Part shown: positions 30,732 to 39,396 of the stretch, in pieces
How the letters are laid out: the number at the start of each line of letters is the position of its first letter
How positions within the stretch are numbered: position 1 is the stretch's first letter
Source of the DNA: Nocardioides sp. WS12
Lineage (GTDB): Bacteria; Actinomycetota; Actinomycetes; Propionibacteriales; Nocardioidaceae
Assembly: GCF_014108865.1 (NCBI RefSeq)
Contig: NZ_CP053928.1
Location: forward strand, 1,240,001 to 1,304,000
Direction of reading: 5' to 3'
DNA length: 64,000 bases
Position numbers and translations under genes: made by a program
The notes under the pieces: model-generated
What the model was told of the DNA's origin: nothing
Seen by the model: only the letters and a program-made list of their open reading frames with translations
Databases searched by the model: none

Positions 30732-31373
30732 ATGAAGAAGCACACCCTTCTGGTGACCTACAACATCAAAGAAGGAAGCGACGCCGAGGCGTACGACAAG
30801 TTCCTGCGCGAGGTCGACAACCCGCACTTCAACAAGTATCCCGGTGTCAGTTACACGAACTGGAAGGTGACCGAGCAGAAGGTCGGATCCGTCGGATTCA
30901 CCTACATCGACTTCCTGGTGATCGAGACCGACGGTGATCCGATCGACCTGTTCGAGGACCCGGAGATCAAGGCGTTCAAGGAGTACTGGGAATCCATGTG
31001 GGCCGAGTTCGGCATCGGCGACGCGTACTGGGGCCAGAACTCTCAGGTGGGTCACTGCACGTTCGGTGTTGCTCAGTGTGCTCCAGCACAGTGGAGCACA
31101 CCTGTCGGGACTACAGACGCTCGAAACCGAGTACGAACTCCATGGAGGTATCGACCGCCTCGCCGCGGAAATCGAGACCATCGCAGCGGAGGCCCAGCGC
31201 AACCGTTTCGTCGACCTGCTGCAGCGCTCCGGTCTCACTCCCGCGCAGCATTCCGCGGCCGTGGTGCCGCCTGCTTTCGGCCCGCTCGTCGCTACCCTCC
31301 GACGTGCAGAGGCCAACCACCACGACCTCGACCGTCTCGTAGCCCGCATCGTTGTTCAACATGGCCTGGGTGA
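30732..31373 (+). CDS. HapK/REDY-like protein running into relaxase remnant
   Basis: The first 105 or so residues (MKKHTLLVTYNIKEGSDAEAYDKFL...PGVSYTNWKV...FTYIDFLVIETDG...FGIGDAYWG) form a compact alpha/beta domain resembling REDY-like HapK proteins. A ribosome site AAGGA lies upstream. Beyond about 31050 the reading frame enters, out of phase, a relaxase gene fragment, giving about 105 Arg/Pro-rich residues that look like random translation. The native stop was probably lost when the mobile DNA joined. Function of the family is unknown. Confidence 0.6.
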   Translation: MKKHTLLVTYNIKEGSDAEAYDKFLREVDNPHFNKYPGVSYTNWKVTEQKVGSVGFTYIDFLVIETDGDPIDLFEDPEIKAFKEYWESMWAEFGIGDAYWGQNSQVGHCTFGVAQCAPAQWSTPVGTTDARNRVRTPWRYRPPRRGNRDHRSGGPAQPFRRPAAALRSHSRAAFRGRGAACFRPARRYPPTCRGQPPRPRPSRSPHRCSTWPG

Positions 31374-31861
31374 CGCCGATGACATAGCTGCGGTCCTGCG
31401 CCACCGGTTGACGAACGCGGCGTCCGCGCCTCCGCTTGGCTGCCGGCTACGCCCGCGCTTCATCGCGGGATTCATCCCCGAGCCGATCGGCCCCCTGAGC
31501 AATGAAGACAGGCAGGCGATCGCTGAACGGGCGGAGCTCATCGAGAACCGCGCGCACGCACGCACTCGTGGACCGGGCGGTTGCCAGCCAGACCTCCTGG
31601 CTGAGGCGGTTGGGAGAGCCGTCTGACGATCCAGCGGCAAACGCTCGTTGGCTCGCTGGGGCGATGACGGTCGCCGCTTACCGTGAGCGGTACCAAATCA
31701 CCTCCGACCTTCCCGCAGGCGCAGAAGTGTCGTGTGATGCCCAGCGCACCGACCGGCGGTTCGCGCTTCGGGCGATGTCTGAAGCATCCGATGCAGCCCG
31801 TTGGGGAAGAGCATCGCGATCTCGCATGAGCGCATCGAGTCGGAATATTCCGACACCGTAG
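31050..31861 (+). pseudogene. MobF/TrwC-type relaxase, C-terminal fragment, frameshifted
   Basis: In the frame ending at 31626 the translation VLLSVLQHSGAHLSGLQ, FGPLVATLRRAEANHHDLDRLV, DDIAAVLRHRL and GFIPEPIGPLSNEDRQAIAERAELIENRA is typical of the C-terminal part of large actinobacterial conjugative relaxases. The match then moves to another frame (ALVDRAVASQTSWLRRLG...VAAYRERYQIT), ending at 31861. The shift coincides with a tandem CGCA at 31557-31564, one copy too many. The N-terminal relaxase and helicase regions are missing. It is a relic of a conjugative plasmid or integrative element. Confidence 0.75.
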
Positions 31862-32026
31862 GCAGCGAGGCTGCCCTCGTCTCCACAGCGATCTGAGTGG
31901 AGGCGCACACCAGACCGCGGGGCCAGAGGCCGAAGATTGGTTCAGTCCCTTCTTGTTGCCGTGCTCCGTGAACGCGACACCATTCGGGTTTGTAGCGTGC
32001 CGAATTGCGAGTCGGGACGCGCGGTG
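31862..32026. other. Non-coding stretch between relaxase relic and acyl-CoA dehydrogenase
   Basis: I see no gene, RNA or terminator here. It probably contains further decayed mobile-element sequence. Confidence 0.4.
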
Positions 32027-33184
32027 TCAGCGGCCGAGTCGGCCGCGCTTGACCAGTTGGGCGGCGATCACGTTGCGCTGGATCTCGTTGGTGCCCTCGC
32101 CGACGATCATCAGCGGGGCGTCGCGGAAGTAGCGCTCGACGTCGTACTCGGTCGAGTAGCCGTAGCCACCGTGGATGCGTACGGCGTTCAGTGCGATCTC
32201 CATGCCGACCTCGGAGGCGTAGAGCTTGGCCATGCCGGCCTCCATGTCGCAGCGTTCGCCGGACTCGTACCTTTCGGCGGCGTAGAGCGTCAGTTGGCGC
32301 GCGGCGGTCAGCTTGGTCGCCATCTCGGCCAGGTAGTTGCCGATCGACTGGTGCTTCCAGATCGGCTTGCCCATGGACTCGCGGGTCTGGGCATAGGCGA
32401 GTGAGTCGTCGAAGGCGGCCTGGGCCACGCCGAGGGCGCGGGAGGCAACCTGGAGGCGTCCAGTCTCGAGGCCGCGCATCATCTGCGAGAAGCCCTTGCC
32501 CTCGACCCCGCCGAGCAGCGTGTCGACGGGGGTGCGGAAGTCGTCGAACGAGAGTTCGCAGGACTCGACGCCCTTGTAGCCGAGCTTCGGCAGATCCCGT
32601 GAGACATGGAGCCCCGGGCCGTGCTCGATCAGCAGGATCGAAACACCCCTCTGCCGCGGCTCTGCCTTCGGGTCGGTCTTGCAGAGCAGTGCGATGAGGC
32701 CGGAGCGGCGGGCGTTGGTGATCCAGGTCTTTGATCCGTTGACGACGTACTCGTCGCCGTCGAGGCGGGCGACGGTCTTCATCGCCTTCAGGTCCGACCC
32801 GCCGCCGGGCTCGGTGAGCGCCATCGTGGCGCGCAGCTCGCCGGTCGCCATCCGGGGCAGGTAGCGCTGTTTCTGCTCCTCGGTGCCGAACTGCAGGATC
32901 AGCTTGGAGACGACGGTGTGCCCGCCCATCGCGCCGGCGAGGCTCATCCAGCCGCGGGCGACCTCGGTGGTGACCTCGACGTAGCAGGGCATCGACACTG
33001 CCACGTCGCCGTACGGCTCGGGGATCGCTAGTCCGAAGATGCCGAGCTGTTTCATCTGCTCGATCCACTTCTCGGGGTACTCGTTGGCGTGCTCGAGTTC
33101 GGCCACCTTGCCGCGCACGTCCCGGTCGATCCAGTCGCGCACCAGGGCGACGACGTCCTGTTCTTCCGACGATAGCTTTGCCAT
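32027..33184 (-). CDS. Acyl-CoA dehydrogenase family protein
   Basis: A 385-residue flavoprotein with the full acyl-CoA dehydrogenase pattern: ALTEPGGGSDLKAMKTVA and WITNA (FAD and substrate site), and the C-terminal IHGGYGYSTEYDVERYFRDAPLMIVGEGTNEIQRN with the usual catalytic Glu region. It introduces a 2,3 double bond in an acyl-CoA. An upstream extension to 33223 exists, but ATG 33184 begins with the normal MAKLSSEEQDVVALVRDW. It is on the same strand as the mft genes but 444 bases away, with its own AT-rich promoter. Confidence 0.88.
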   Translation of the reverse strand: MAKLSSEEQDVVALVRDWIDRDVRGKVAELEHANEYPEKWIEQMKQLGIFGLAIPEPYGDVAVSMPCYVEVTTEVARGWMSLAGAMGGHTVVSKLILQFGTEEQKQRYLPRMATGELRATMALTEPGGGSDLKAMKTVARLDGDEYVVNGSKTWITNARRSGLIALLCKTDPKAEPRQRGVSILLIEHGPGLHVSRDLPKLGYKGVESCELSFDDFRTPVDTLLGGVEGKGFSQMMRGLETGRLQVASRALGVAQAAFDDSLAYAQTRESMGKPIWKHQSIGNYLAEMATKLTAARQLTLYAAERYESGERCDMEAGMAKLYASEVGMEIALNAVRIHGGYGYSTEYDVERYFRDAPLMIVGEGTNEIQRNVIAAQLVKRGRLGR

Positions 33185-33628
33185 GGTGTGTTCGTACCTC
33201 CGAGGTCTCGATTGCCTGCCCAACTTCGTTTAAGATAGATTAAAAGAATTAGCGAGGTCAACGTCGCGTGTGTCACCAACCGACTTGGGCGCCCTGAGGT
33301 TTGTGGTCGTCCGCTGCTGGCGAGGCTGCGGCAGGGTGAGACGTCCTTCCGAGGGAGAGCCCGAACCTCAACACCTCGCGCGCGCGTTCCCTATCGCCTC
33401 GTTCGATGGGATTTCTGAGCCGGCGCGGCTCTATGGGATGTCGGTTCAAACGGGTTGAACCCCGATGTCGCTCAGTTGATCGCGATCTCGCGATGGTGGT
33501 GCGGTCAGCCCGATTCGCTTTGCTTTGGTTCTCCACCTCTTGCGCTGATCCGACGAGTAGGGCGCGGCGGCGCTCTGGGTTCGCATAGCCCGGTGCCCAA
33601 CCGCGGCGGGGCGGTTGCTGCTGGAACG
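33185..33628. other. Intergenic region with AT-rich palindrome TTTAA-N6-TTAAA
   Basis: The 444-base gap has no convincing gene. TTTAA (33229-33233) and TTAAA (33240-33244) form an inverted repeat in the AT-rich promoter zone about 45-60 bases upstream of the acyl-CoA dehydrogenase, a candidate repressor site. The position where mftG often lies in other genomes is empty. Confidence 0.45.
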
Positions 33629-34923
33629 TCAGCGGGACCTGCGCAGTGTGAGTGCCTTGACCGTCCGCTGACGCATCGACCCCGACCACACCCCAGCGCC
33701 GTAGGCGAGGTCAGAGATTCGCCGGCCGCCGAGCCTGGCGAGCGGGTCGAGGCCTCGTCGTTCGGTGAGGGTGACGGTGCTGTCGACCAGGACCGCGCCG
33801 AGCGCTACACGGCGGCCGAGGCGGGTCGTGATGGCGATCGTGGCCAGTGGCCACCAGTGGCGGACGACCAGCGAAGACTCCTGCTGTACTGCGGAGACGA
33901 GGCTCAAGCCAGCCAGCCGGGCTGCTTCACGCACGGGCACGGTGCGAGCGAGGCGTCGACATGTCGAGGCCCAGACGAGAGCGACGAACGGTAGTGCCCA
34001 CCATTGGCGTAGGAGCAGCGTGAGTCCCGCGAGTCCGAGTGCTGGGTTGAGCACGGCGGGTGCGACGGCGTCGCCGTGACGAGCAGCCAGGGGGGCGGCG
34101 CTGGTGCCGTATTCGAACACTTGGCGCACCCAGGCACTGATCGACGGTCTGGTGTCGTGGTGTGCGACGACGGATGGGTCGTAGCGAACTCGGTGCCCAG
34201 CACCCGCGAGCCGCCAGATCAGGTCGACGTCTTCTCCGAGTCGTAGTTCGGGGTCGAATGCGCCCACCTCGCGCAGACTAGTCGTGCGGGCCACGAGGCA
34301 GGCGCTGGGTAGGTAGGACACCGATGAGCCGGGGCGGACTGGGGCGGGGTGGGGTCCGAGGTCGAGGGGGAGAAGGCGGCGTCGTACTGCTGCCACCAGC
34401 GGGGGCCGCCGGTGCCGCGCACGCGTGGCGCGACGACGGCGACGTCGGAGCCGTGGAGGTGGCGGGTGAGGGCGAGCAGCGCGTCGGCGGAGACGTCAAC
34501 GTCGGAGTCGACGAAGGCGACGTACGGCGTCGAAACCCGTGCCAAGCCGGCGTTTCGTGCCGCGCCGGGTCCGCCGTTGACGGCCAGTCGCACGGTTGCG
34601 CCGTCGATCGGCGGGTCCGATGCGTCGTCCACCACGATGACCTTGAGTCCGGTCAGCGCAGCAACACACGCAGAGACACGTGAGGCTCGCCCGTGCGCAG
34701 GGACAACGACGGTCAGTTGATCCGGGGGCACGGGGGGAGTGTCGTCGAGCACGGGTACGCCGAGTCCGGTTGCCAGCCAGCGGTGTCCCAGCTTGGTGTC
34801 AGATGTCGTTTCGGCGACTGGGCGTCGGAGGCGCTGAACCGTGAGCGGCGTGCCGCCGATGAGGAGTCGTCCGTCTTCGAGCACGCGGGTGCGCGGGTCG
34901 AGGCGCACCCGCAGCGGGTTCAT
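33629..34923 (-). pseudogene. mftF: Mycofactocin glycosyltransferase MftF, single-base frameshift
   Basis: MftF adds glucose units to premycofactocin. The N-terminal piece (MNPLRVRLDPRTRVL...TVVVPAHGR...VDDASDPPIDGATVRLAVNGGPGAARNAGL...VAFVDSDVDVSADALL) is a GT2 glycosyltransferase domain, ending in RWWQQYDAAFSP. The remainder, LDLGPHPAPVRPGSSVSYLPSACLVA...LRLGEDVDLIWRL and membrane-like C-terminal helices, continues in another frame. Adding one base to the G5 run at 34366-34370 (C5 on the coding strand) restores a continuous protein of about 431 residues. Either the gene is inactive, phase-variable, slippage-decoded, or the base is a sequencing error. Start overlaps the SDR stop. Confidence 0.8.
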
Positions 34924-35681
34924 CCGGTGAAGCCGCCGTCGGCGTGGATGTCGGCGCCGTGCCAGACCAGACCGGCCGGGGAGCAGGCGAAGGCGATGGT
35001 GGCGGCGATCTCGTCGGGGGTGAGGGCGCGGCCAAGTGGTTGGTGCTCGATGAGTTCGGCGCGGTCGATGTCGTAGAGCGCCGCGGTGGCATCCAGCATG
35101 GCGGAGTCCGTGGAGCCGGGGGACACGGCGCAGGCCGTGACACCGGTGCCCTGCAGGTCGGCGGCCAGGCCGCGGACCAGCCCGACGACGGCGTGCTTGG
35201 CGGCGTTGTAGCCGGCGAGGTGGAACAGGCCGGTGTGGCCAGCGGCGGACGCGACGGCCACGAACCGGCAGCCGCTCGGGTCCGGTCCAGCGAACATCGC
35301 GGGTACGACGGCCGCGGCTGTGTTCCACACTCCGCGGACGTCGACGTCCCAGAGGTCCTCGAGGTCGGCATCGGTGGTCTCCCACAACGGCACGCCGCCG
35401 CGGACCACGGCAGCGGCCGCGACCGCCACGTCGAGCCGGCCCCAGCGGGCCACGGCATCGGCGACGGCCTTGTCGACAGCAGGGCGGTCACGTACGTCGG
35501 CGATGACCGGAACGACGTGCTCGCCCAGCTCGGCGACCAGTGCTTCGAGGTCGCCAGGACTGGCGAGCGGCGGACCGGCGCACGAATCGAGCGCGACGAC
35601 GTGGAAGCCGTCGGCGGCCAGTCGCCGAACAGTGGCCGCACCGATGCCCCGGGCGGCACCGGTGACCAGTGCGACCCTCAT
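34920..35681 (-). CDS. Mycofactocin-cluster SDR family oxidoreductase
   Basis: A 253-residue SDR (VALVTGAARGIGAATVRRL, AAAAVVRGG, VASAAGH, YNAAK) lying between mftE and mftF, where an SDR subfamily typical of mycofactocin loci is commonly found. It overlaps mftF by four bases. The normally conserved NAG motif reads AAA. It may use mycofactocin rather than free NAD as electron acceptor, or modify an intermediate; neither is shown by sequence. Confidence 0.8.
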   Translation of the reverse strand: MRVALVTGAARGIGAATVRRLAADGFHVVALDSCAGPPLASPGDLEALVAELGEHVVPVIADVRDRPAVDKAVADAVARWGRLDVAVAAAAVVRGGVPLWETTDADLEDLWDVDVRGVWNTAAAVVPAMFAGPDPSGCRFVAVASAAGHTGLFHLAGYNAAKHAVVGLVRGLAADLQGTGVTACAVSPGSTDSAMLDATAALYDIDRAELIEHQPLGRALTPDEIAATIAFACSPAGLVWHGADIHADGGFTG

Positions 35682-35705
35682 GAGGCGACTCTCATCGTTC
35701 GATCT

Positions 35706-36392
35706 TCATGGTGCTGCATTCACCGGGGGCCAGGCGGCAGCGACGACGGCGGTGACCATGAGTTCGAACAACTGGGCGCCCCATCCTGCGGTCGCGCCGG
35801 TGGGGTCGCCGAGCACGCCGTTGGCCGACACGGCCGCAACGCCGCCGCTCATCATCAACGGCAGGGTCTCGGCGAGCGGTCGGGTGTCGCCGACCTCGGC
35901 CAGGTCGACGCGCACGTCCCAGGGATGCAGGTGGAGCATCAGTGACGTCTCGGCGAAGCCCGCGTGCAGGTCGGACTTCCCGTGCTCCTGCTCGGTGCGG
36001 CACGCCACCCAGTCGACGTCATGGCCCTCGTGGGTCAGCTGGTCGACGGCCCGCTTGAGTGCAGTGATGTTGCCGCCGTGGCCGTTGACGAGCAAGACGC
36101 GACCTGCCCAGGTTCGCATGGACCGGACCAGTTCGATGACCGTGTGGGCCAGGGCTTCGGTGCCGACCGACACAGTGCCGGGGAAGGACTGGTGCTCACC
36201 GCTCGAGCCGTAGGCAATCGCTGGTGCCACCCACGCGTTGAGACGTTCAGCGGCGCATTTCGCGACCGCGGTGGCGATGACGGTGTCGGTGTCGAGGGGC
36301 AGATGGGGTCCGTGCTGCTCTAGCGACCCGACCGGTACCAAAACAAGGCGCGTGCCGGCGGTGCGCGGTGAGACGGTCGACGAGAGCTCCAT
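35706..36392 (-). CDS. mftE: Mycofactocin precursor peptide peptidase MftE
   Basis: A 228-residue creatininase-family metalloprotease (VPVGSLEQHGPHLPLDTDT with metal-binding Glu, His and Asp; VNGHGGN; a later Glu-rich segment). MftE cuts the modified MftA peptide to release the Val-Tyr-derived core. It lies 6 bases downstream of mftD, and 24 bases before the SDR. Confidence 0.9.
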   Translation of the reverse strand: MELSSTVSPRTAGTRLVLVPVGSLEQHGPHLPLDTDTVIATAVAKCAAERLNAWVAPAIAYGSSGEHQSFPGTVSVGTEALAHTVIELVRSMRTWAGRVLLVNGHGGNITALKRAVDQLTHEGHDVDWVACRTEQEHGKSDLHAGFAETSLMLHLHPWDVRVDLAEVGDTRPLAETLPLMMSGGVAAVSANGVLGDPTGATAGWGAQLFELMVTAVVAAAWPPVNAAP

Positions 36393-36398
36393 GGTGGG

Positions 36399-37661
36399 TC
36401 AGACGGTGGAAGGGGCAGTGGCGCCAAGGGTCCTGTCGAACCCGTCGGGGATCAGTAGGTGCTGGGGCCGCAGGTCCTGGACCGAGGAGAGCGCGAGACC
36501 ACGCAGGGCGGAGTCGATGCCACCGGAGAGGACGTCGAGGACGTTCTCCACGCCGGGCTGTCCGTTCGCGGCAAGGCCCCAGAGGTACGCGCGGCCGATG
36601 AGAACGGCCTTCGCTCCCATCGCAACGGCCTTGACCACATCGGAGCCGCGGCGTACGCCGCCGTCCATGACCACGTCGATGTCGTGACCGACCGCTTCGG
36701 CGATGGGGCGGACCATCCGGATCGCTGCCGGGGTGCCGTCGAGGTTGTTGCCGCCGTGGTTGGACACCGAGATCCCGGCAACACCGGCATCGACGGCCCG
36801 CAGCGCGTCATCGACACGGCACACGCCCTTGAGCACGAACGGTGTGCCGGAGATCTGTGCCCATGTCTGACGCATCCAGGCGACGTCGTCCCAGGTCGGG
36901 GGTGGGGTGGTCATCCACTCGTAGTAGGCACCGAAGAACGTCGGCGCCTCGCCCAGCTGCCCATTGCCCACCGCGGGGCGCAGGTTGGGGGCGGTCAGGT
37001 CGGGGAGCTTGCCGGTGGCTTTGAACTCCTTGCCGAACTGCCACATCCACCGACCCTTGGTGGCTACCTTCGGCGCGAGGCGGATCATGGCCTTGAGGTC
37101 GACCTTCTCGGGGATCTCGGGGCTTCCCCAGTCGCGTCCCATCGAGAATGACCAGTCGAGGGTGGCGATCAGGCCTTTGGCGCCTGCAGTGTGGGCGCGG
37201 GTCATCCGTTGGATCATGGTGTCGCGGTCGCCGGTCCAGTACATCTGGAAGAACGTGGTCGCGCCGGTGGCGGTGACGTCCTCGACGGACTTCGATGCGA
37301 AGTTCGACAGGCCCATGATCGTGCCTCGTGCGGCCGCCGCGCGGGCAACGGCGACTTCCCCGTCGGGGTGCACGGCCTGGACGCCGGTGGGGCTGATGAT
37401 CACGGGACTGTTGATGAGCTGGCCGAACACAGTCGTTGCTTGCGACCGCTCGGGCAGTTGGCCCACCACGTGGGGGGCGAGGCCGAGCTCGGCGAACGCC
37501 GCCTCGTTCGCGTTCACGCTCTGTCCCCGCTCCGAGCCAGACACCAGCGCGCTGTACACCGGCTGCGGGAGTCGCTTGCGGGCACGGTCCTGGGCAACGG
37601 CGACGGACTCGAACCAAGGGTTCTGCTTCCAGGGGTTTTCCAGCCAGTCGGGCTTGCTCAC
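36399..37661 (-). CDS. mftD: Mycofactocin biosynthesis FMN-dependent deaminase MftD
   Basis: A 420-residue FMN-binding TIM-barrel protein of the alpha-hydroxyacid oxidase fold (GTPFVLKGVCRVDDA, SNHGGNNLDGTPA, VVMDGGVRRGSDVVKA, GAKAVLIGRAYLWG). MftD oxidatively deaminates the peptide-derived intermediate to premycofactocin. I use GTG 37661, which overlaps the mftC stop (GTGA) and is followed by SKPDWLENPW, instead of the longer upstream frame. Confidence 0.9.
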   Translation of the reverse strand: MSKPDWLENPWKQNPWFESVAVAQDRARKRLPQPVYSALVSGSERGQSVNANEAAFAELGLAPHVVGQLPERSQATTVFGQLINSPVIISPTGVQAVHPDGEVAVARAAAARGTIMGLSNFASKSVEDVTATGATTFFQMYWTGDRDTMIQRMTRAHTAGAKGLIATLDWSFSMGRDWGSPEIPEKVDLKAMIRLAPKVATKGRWMWQFGKEFKATGKLPDLTAPNLRPAVGNGQLGEAPTFFGAYYEWMTTPPPTWDDVAWMRQTWAQISGTPFVLKGVCRVDDALRAVDAGVAGISVSNHGGNNLDGTPAAIRMVRPIAEAVGHDIDVVMDGGVRRGSDVVKAVAMGAKAVLIGRAYLWGLAANGQPGVENVLDVLSGGIDSALRGLALSSVQDLRPQHLLIPDGFDRTLGATAPSTV

Positions 37662-38926
37662 GAACAGCAACTTTCGGTAGCGCAGGCGGAAGTGCCTGCG
37701 GGGGTGGGATCGAAGCCGGCGAGGGGGTTCTCGGCGCAGGCCGAGACGGGCGGGCGGGTCATCAGCTGCAGCATCACCGGCTGATTGCGGGTGGGGTTGG
37801 CCTTTGAGTGGTCCTGGCTGGCGGCCGGGATGACGCGGTCGCCAGCGAGCAGCGCCTGCTCGCCGTAGCCCTGAACGCACTCGGGGTCGGGGCCGTCGAG
37901 CGGCAGACCGGTGAAGAACTTCGCGGCCATGCAGCCACCGCGACACGAGTCGTAGAACTGGCACTTCGCGCACGCACCACCGGTCTGCGGGGACCGCAGT
38001 TCCTGAAACAGCGGGGAGGTCTGCCAGACCTTCTGGAAGCCACCGTCGTCGAGCAGGTTGCCGGCGTGGAACTCCTCATGGATCGCGAACGGGCAGGCGT
38101 AGACGTCACCGATCGGGTCGATCAGGCAGACCACGCGTCCCGCACCGCAGAGGTTGAGGCCGGGCAGGGACTCACCGAACGCAGCGAGGTGGAAGAACGA
38201 GTCGCCGGTCAGGACGTTGTCGCCCTTGGCCATCAGCCAGTCGTACAGCTCGCGCTGCTGATGCGGAAGCGGGTGCAGCTCGTCCCACACGTCGGCACCG
38301 CGGCCGGACGGGCGCAGCCGGGTCAGGCGCAGGGTCGCGCCGAACCGGTCGGCCAGGGCCTGGAACTCGTCGAGCTGGCCGATGTTCTGCCGGGTGCAGA
38401 CGACCGAGATCTTCGCGTCGGTGAAGCCGGCGTCCTGCAGGTTCTGCAGGGCGGTCAGTGCCATGTCGTAGGAGCCGGGGCCGCGCACGTAGTCGTTGAC
38501 CTCGGCGGTCGCGCCGTCGAGGGAGATCTGTACGTCGACGTACCCGTTGCAGGCCGGGGAGGCGAGGTACGCCGCACGCTCGGGGGTCAGCCGCACGCCG
38601 TTGGTGGAGAACTTCACGCCGACCTGGTGGTCGACGGCGTACTGCAGCAGCTGCCAGAAGTCGGGGCGGATGGTGGGCTCGCCGCCGCCGATGTTGACGT
38701 AGAAGACCTGCATCCGCTGCAGCTCGTCGATCACCGCTTCGCACTGCTCGGTGCTCAGCTCGCGCGGGTCGCGGCGGCCCGATGAGGAGAGGCAGTGCGC
38801 GCACTCCAGGTTGCAGGCGTAGGTGAGCTCCCAGGTCAGGCAGATCGGGGCATCGAGGCCAAGTTCGAACTGCTCGATCAAGGTGCCGCCCTGCGGGCGC
38901 ATGGGCCGTTCAAGTGCAATCGTCAT
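37658..38926 (-). CDS. mftC: Mycofactocin radical SAM maturase MftC
   Basis: A 422-residue radical SAM/SPASM enzyme with the cluster motif C38-x3-C42-x2-C45 (CNLECAHC), the GGEP motif (IGGGEPTIRPDF), and a SPASM domain rich in Cys (GLNLCGAGRVVCLIDPIGDVYACPF, CAKCQFYDSCRGGC). It decarboxylates and crosslinks the C-terminal Val-Tyr of MftA, which is presented by MftB. Start overlaps the mftB stop. Confidence 0.93.
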   Translation of the reverse strand: MTIALERPMRPQGGTLIEQFELGLDAPICLTWELTYACNLECAHCLSSSGRRDPRELSTEQCEAVIDELQRMQVFYVNIGGGEPTIRPDFWQLLQYAVDHQVGVKFSTNGVRLTPERAAYLASPACNGYVDVQISLDGATAEVNDYVRGPGSYDMALTALQNLQDAGFTDAKISVVCTRQNIGQLDEFQALADRFGATLRLTRLRPSGRGADVWDELHPLPHQQRELYDWLMAKGDNVLTGDSFFHLAAFGESLPGLNLCGAGRVVCLIDPIGDVYACPFAIHEEFHAGNLLDDGGFQKVWQTSPLFQELRSPQTGGACAKCQFYDSCRGGCMAAKFFTGLPLDGPDPECVQGYGEQALLAGDRVIPAASQDHSKANPTRNQPVMLQLMTRPPVSACAENPLAGFDPTPAGTSACATESCCS

Positions 38927-39201
38927 GCGGCGTCCTCGGTTGCGGTACGGCGGCGGATCATGTCGGTCGCGGCCAGGCCCTCGAGGGCCTTGGCGTAGGC
39001 GGCGTGCTGGGCTTCGGGGATGCCGGCCGCGACGAGGGCGGACCGCACGTCGGGCTGCTCGCCGAGGCTGCGCACCACGACAACCAGCTCGGGACGCTTG
39101 AGGAAGGTCAGTTTGCGGTTGCCGAAGTGGTAGGCCAAGGCACCAAACGGCTCCGGTCGCAACGCGACCGACGGCGACATTGCCCAGGCCTGGTCAAGCA
39201 T
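38923..39201 (-). CDS. mftB: Mycofactocin peptide chaperone MftB
   Basis: A 92-residue RiPP-recognition (PqqD-like) protein with ALRPEPFGALAYHFGNRKLTFLK and VAAGIPEAQHAAYAKALEGLAATDMI, as in known MftB. It binds the MftA leader and delivers it to MftC. The start ATG at 39201 shares one base with the mftA stop (TGATG), giving coupled translation. Confidence 0.9.
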   Translation of the reverse strand: MLDQAWAMSPSVALRPEPFGALAYHFGNRKLTFLKRPELVVVVRSLGEQPDVRSALVAAGIPEAQHAAYAKALEGLAATDMIRRRTATEDAA

Positions 39202-39317
39202 CAGTAGACGCCGCACATGCCATCGATCGAGACCTCTTCGATGAGGTCCTCGGCAGCGATCGGGTCAGTGGCGTCAGCCGCGGCGTCCTGCGGGGCGGGT
39301 TCTGTGGTGTGCGTCAT
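39201..39317 (-). CDS. mftA: Mycofactocin precursor peptide MftA
   Basis: A 38-residue peptide starting MTHTTEPAPQ and ending IDGMCGVY, the invariant MftA tail whose last Val and Tyr become mycofactocin. The acidic leader AAEDLIEEVS precedes it. It is first in the mftA-B-C-D-E order, divergent from mftR, and its promoter suggests a leaderless transcript. Confidence 0.95.
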   Translation of the reverse strand: MTHTTEPAPQDAAADATDPIAAEDLIEEVSIDGMCGVY

Positions 39318-39352
39318 ACCTGGATATTAAATGCACTCGGGGTCATAATCAA
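39318..39352 (-). promoter_or_regulatory. mftA promoter, apparently leaderless
   Basis: On the minus strand TTGATT (39352-39347), 17 bases, TAATAT (39329-39324), then six bases to the ATG at 39317. Transcription would start at or near the first base of the mftA start codon, and there is no ribosome site. The MftR site is expected nearby. Confidence 0.65.
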
Positions 39353-39396
39353 GAGGTTGCGGTCAGAAGTTGTTGGCAGAGTGAGAGGATCGGTGC

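Noticed and set aside
30477..32026. tRNA gene or attachment site near the relaxase relic
   Set aside because: I saw no tRNA-like cloverleaf or convincing direct repeats flanking the region.
33273..33689. Possible gene between acyl-CoA dehydrogenase and mftF
   Set aside because: The translation has no recognisable pattern and overlaps the end of mftF.
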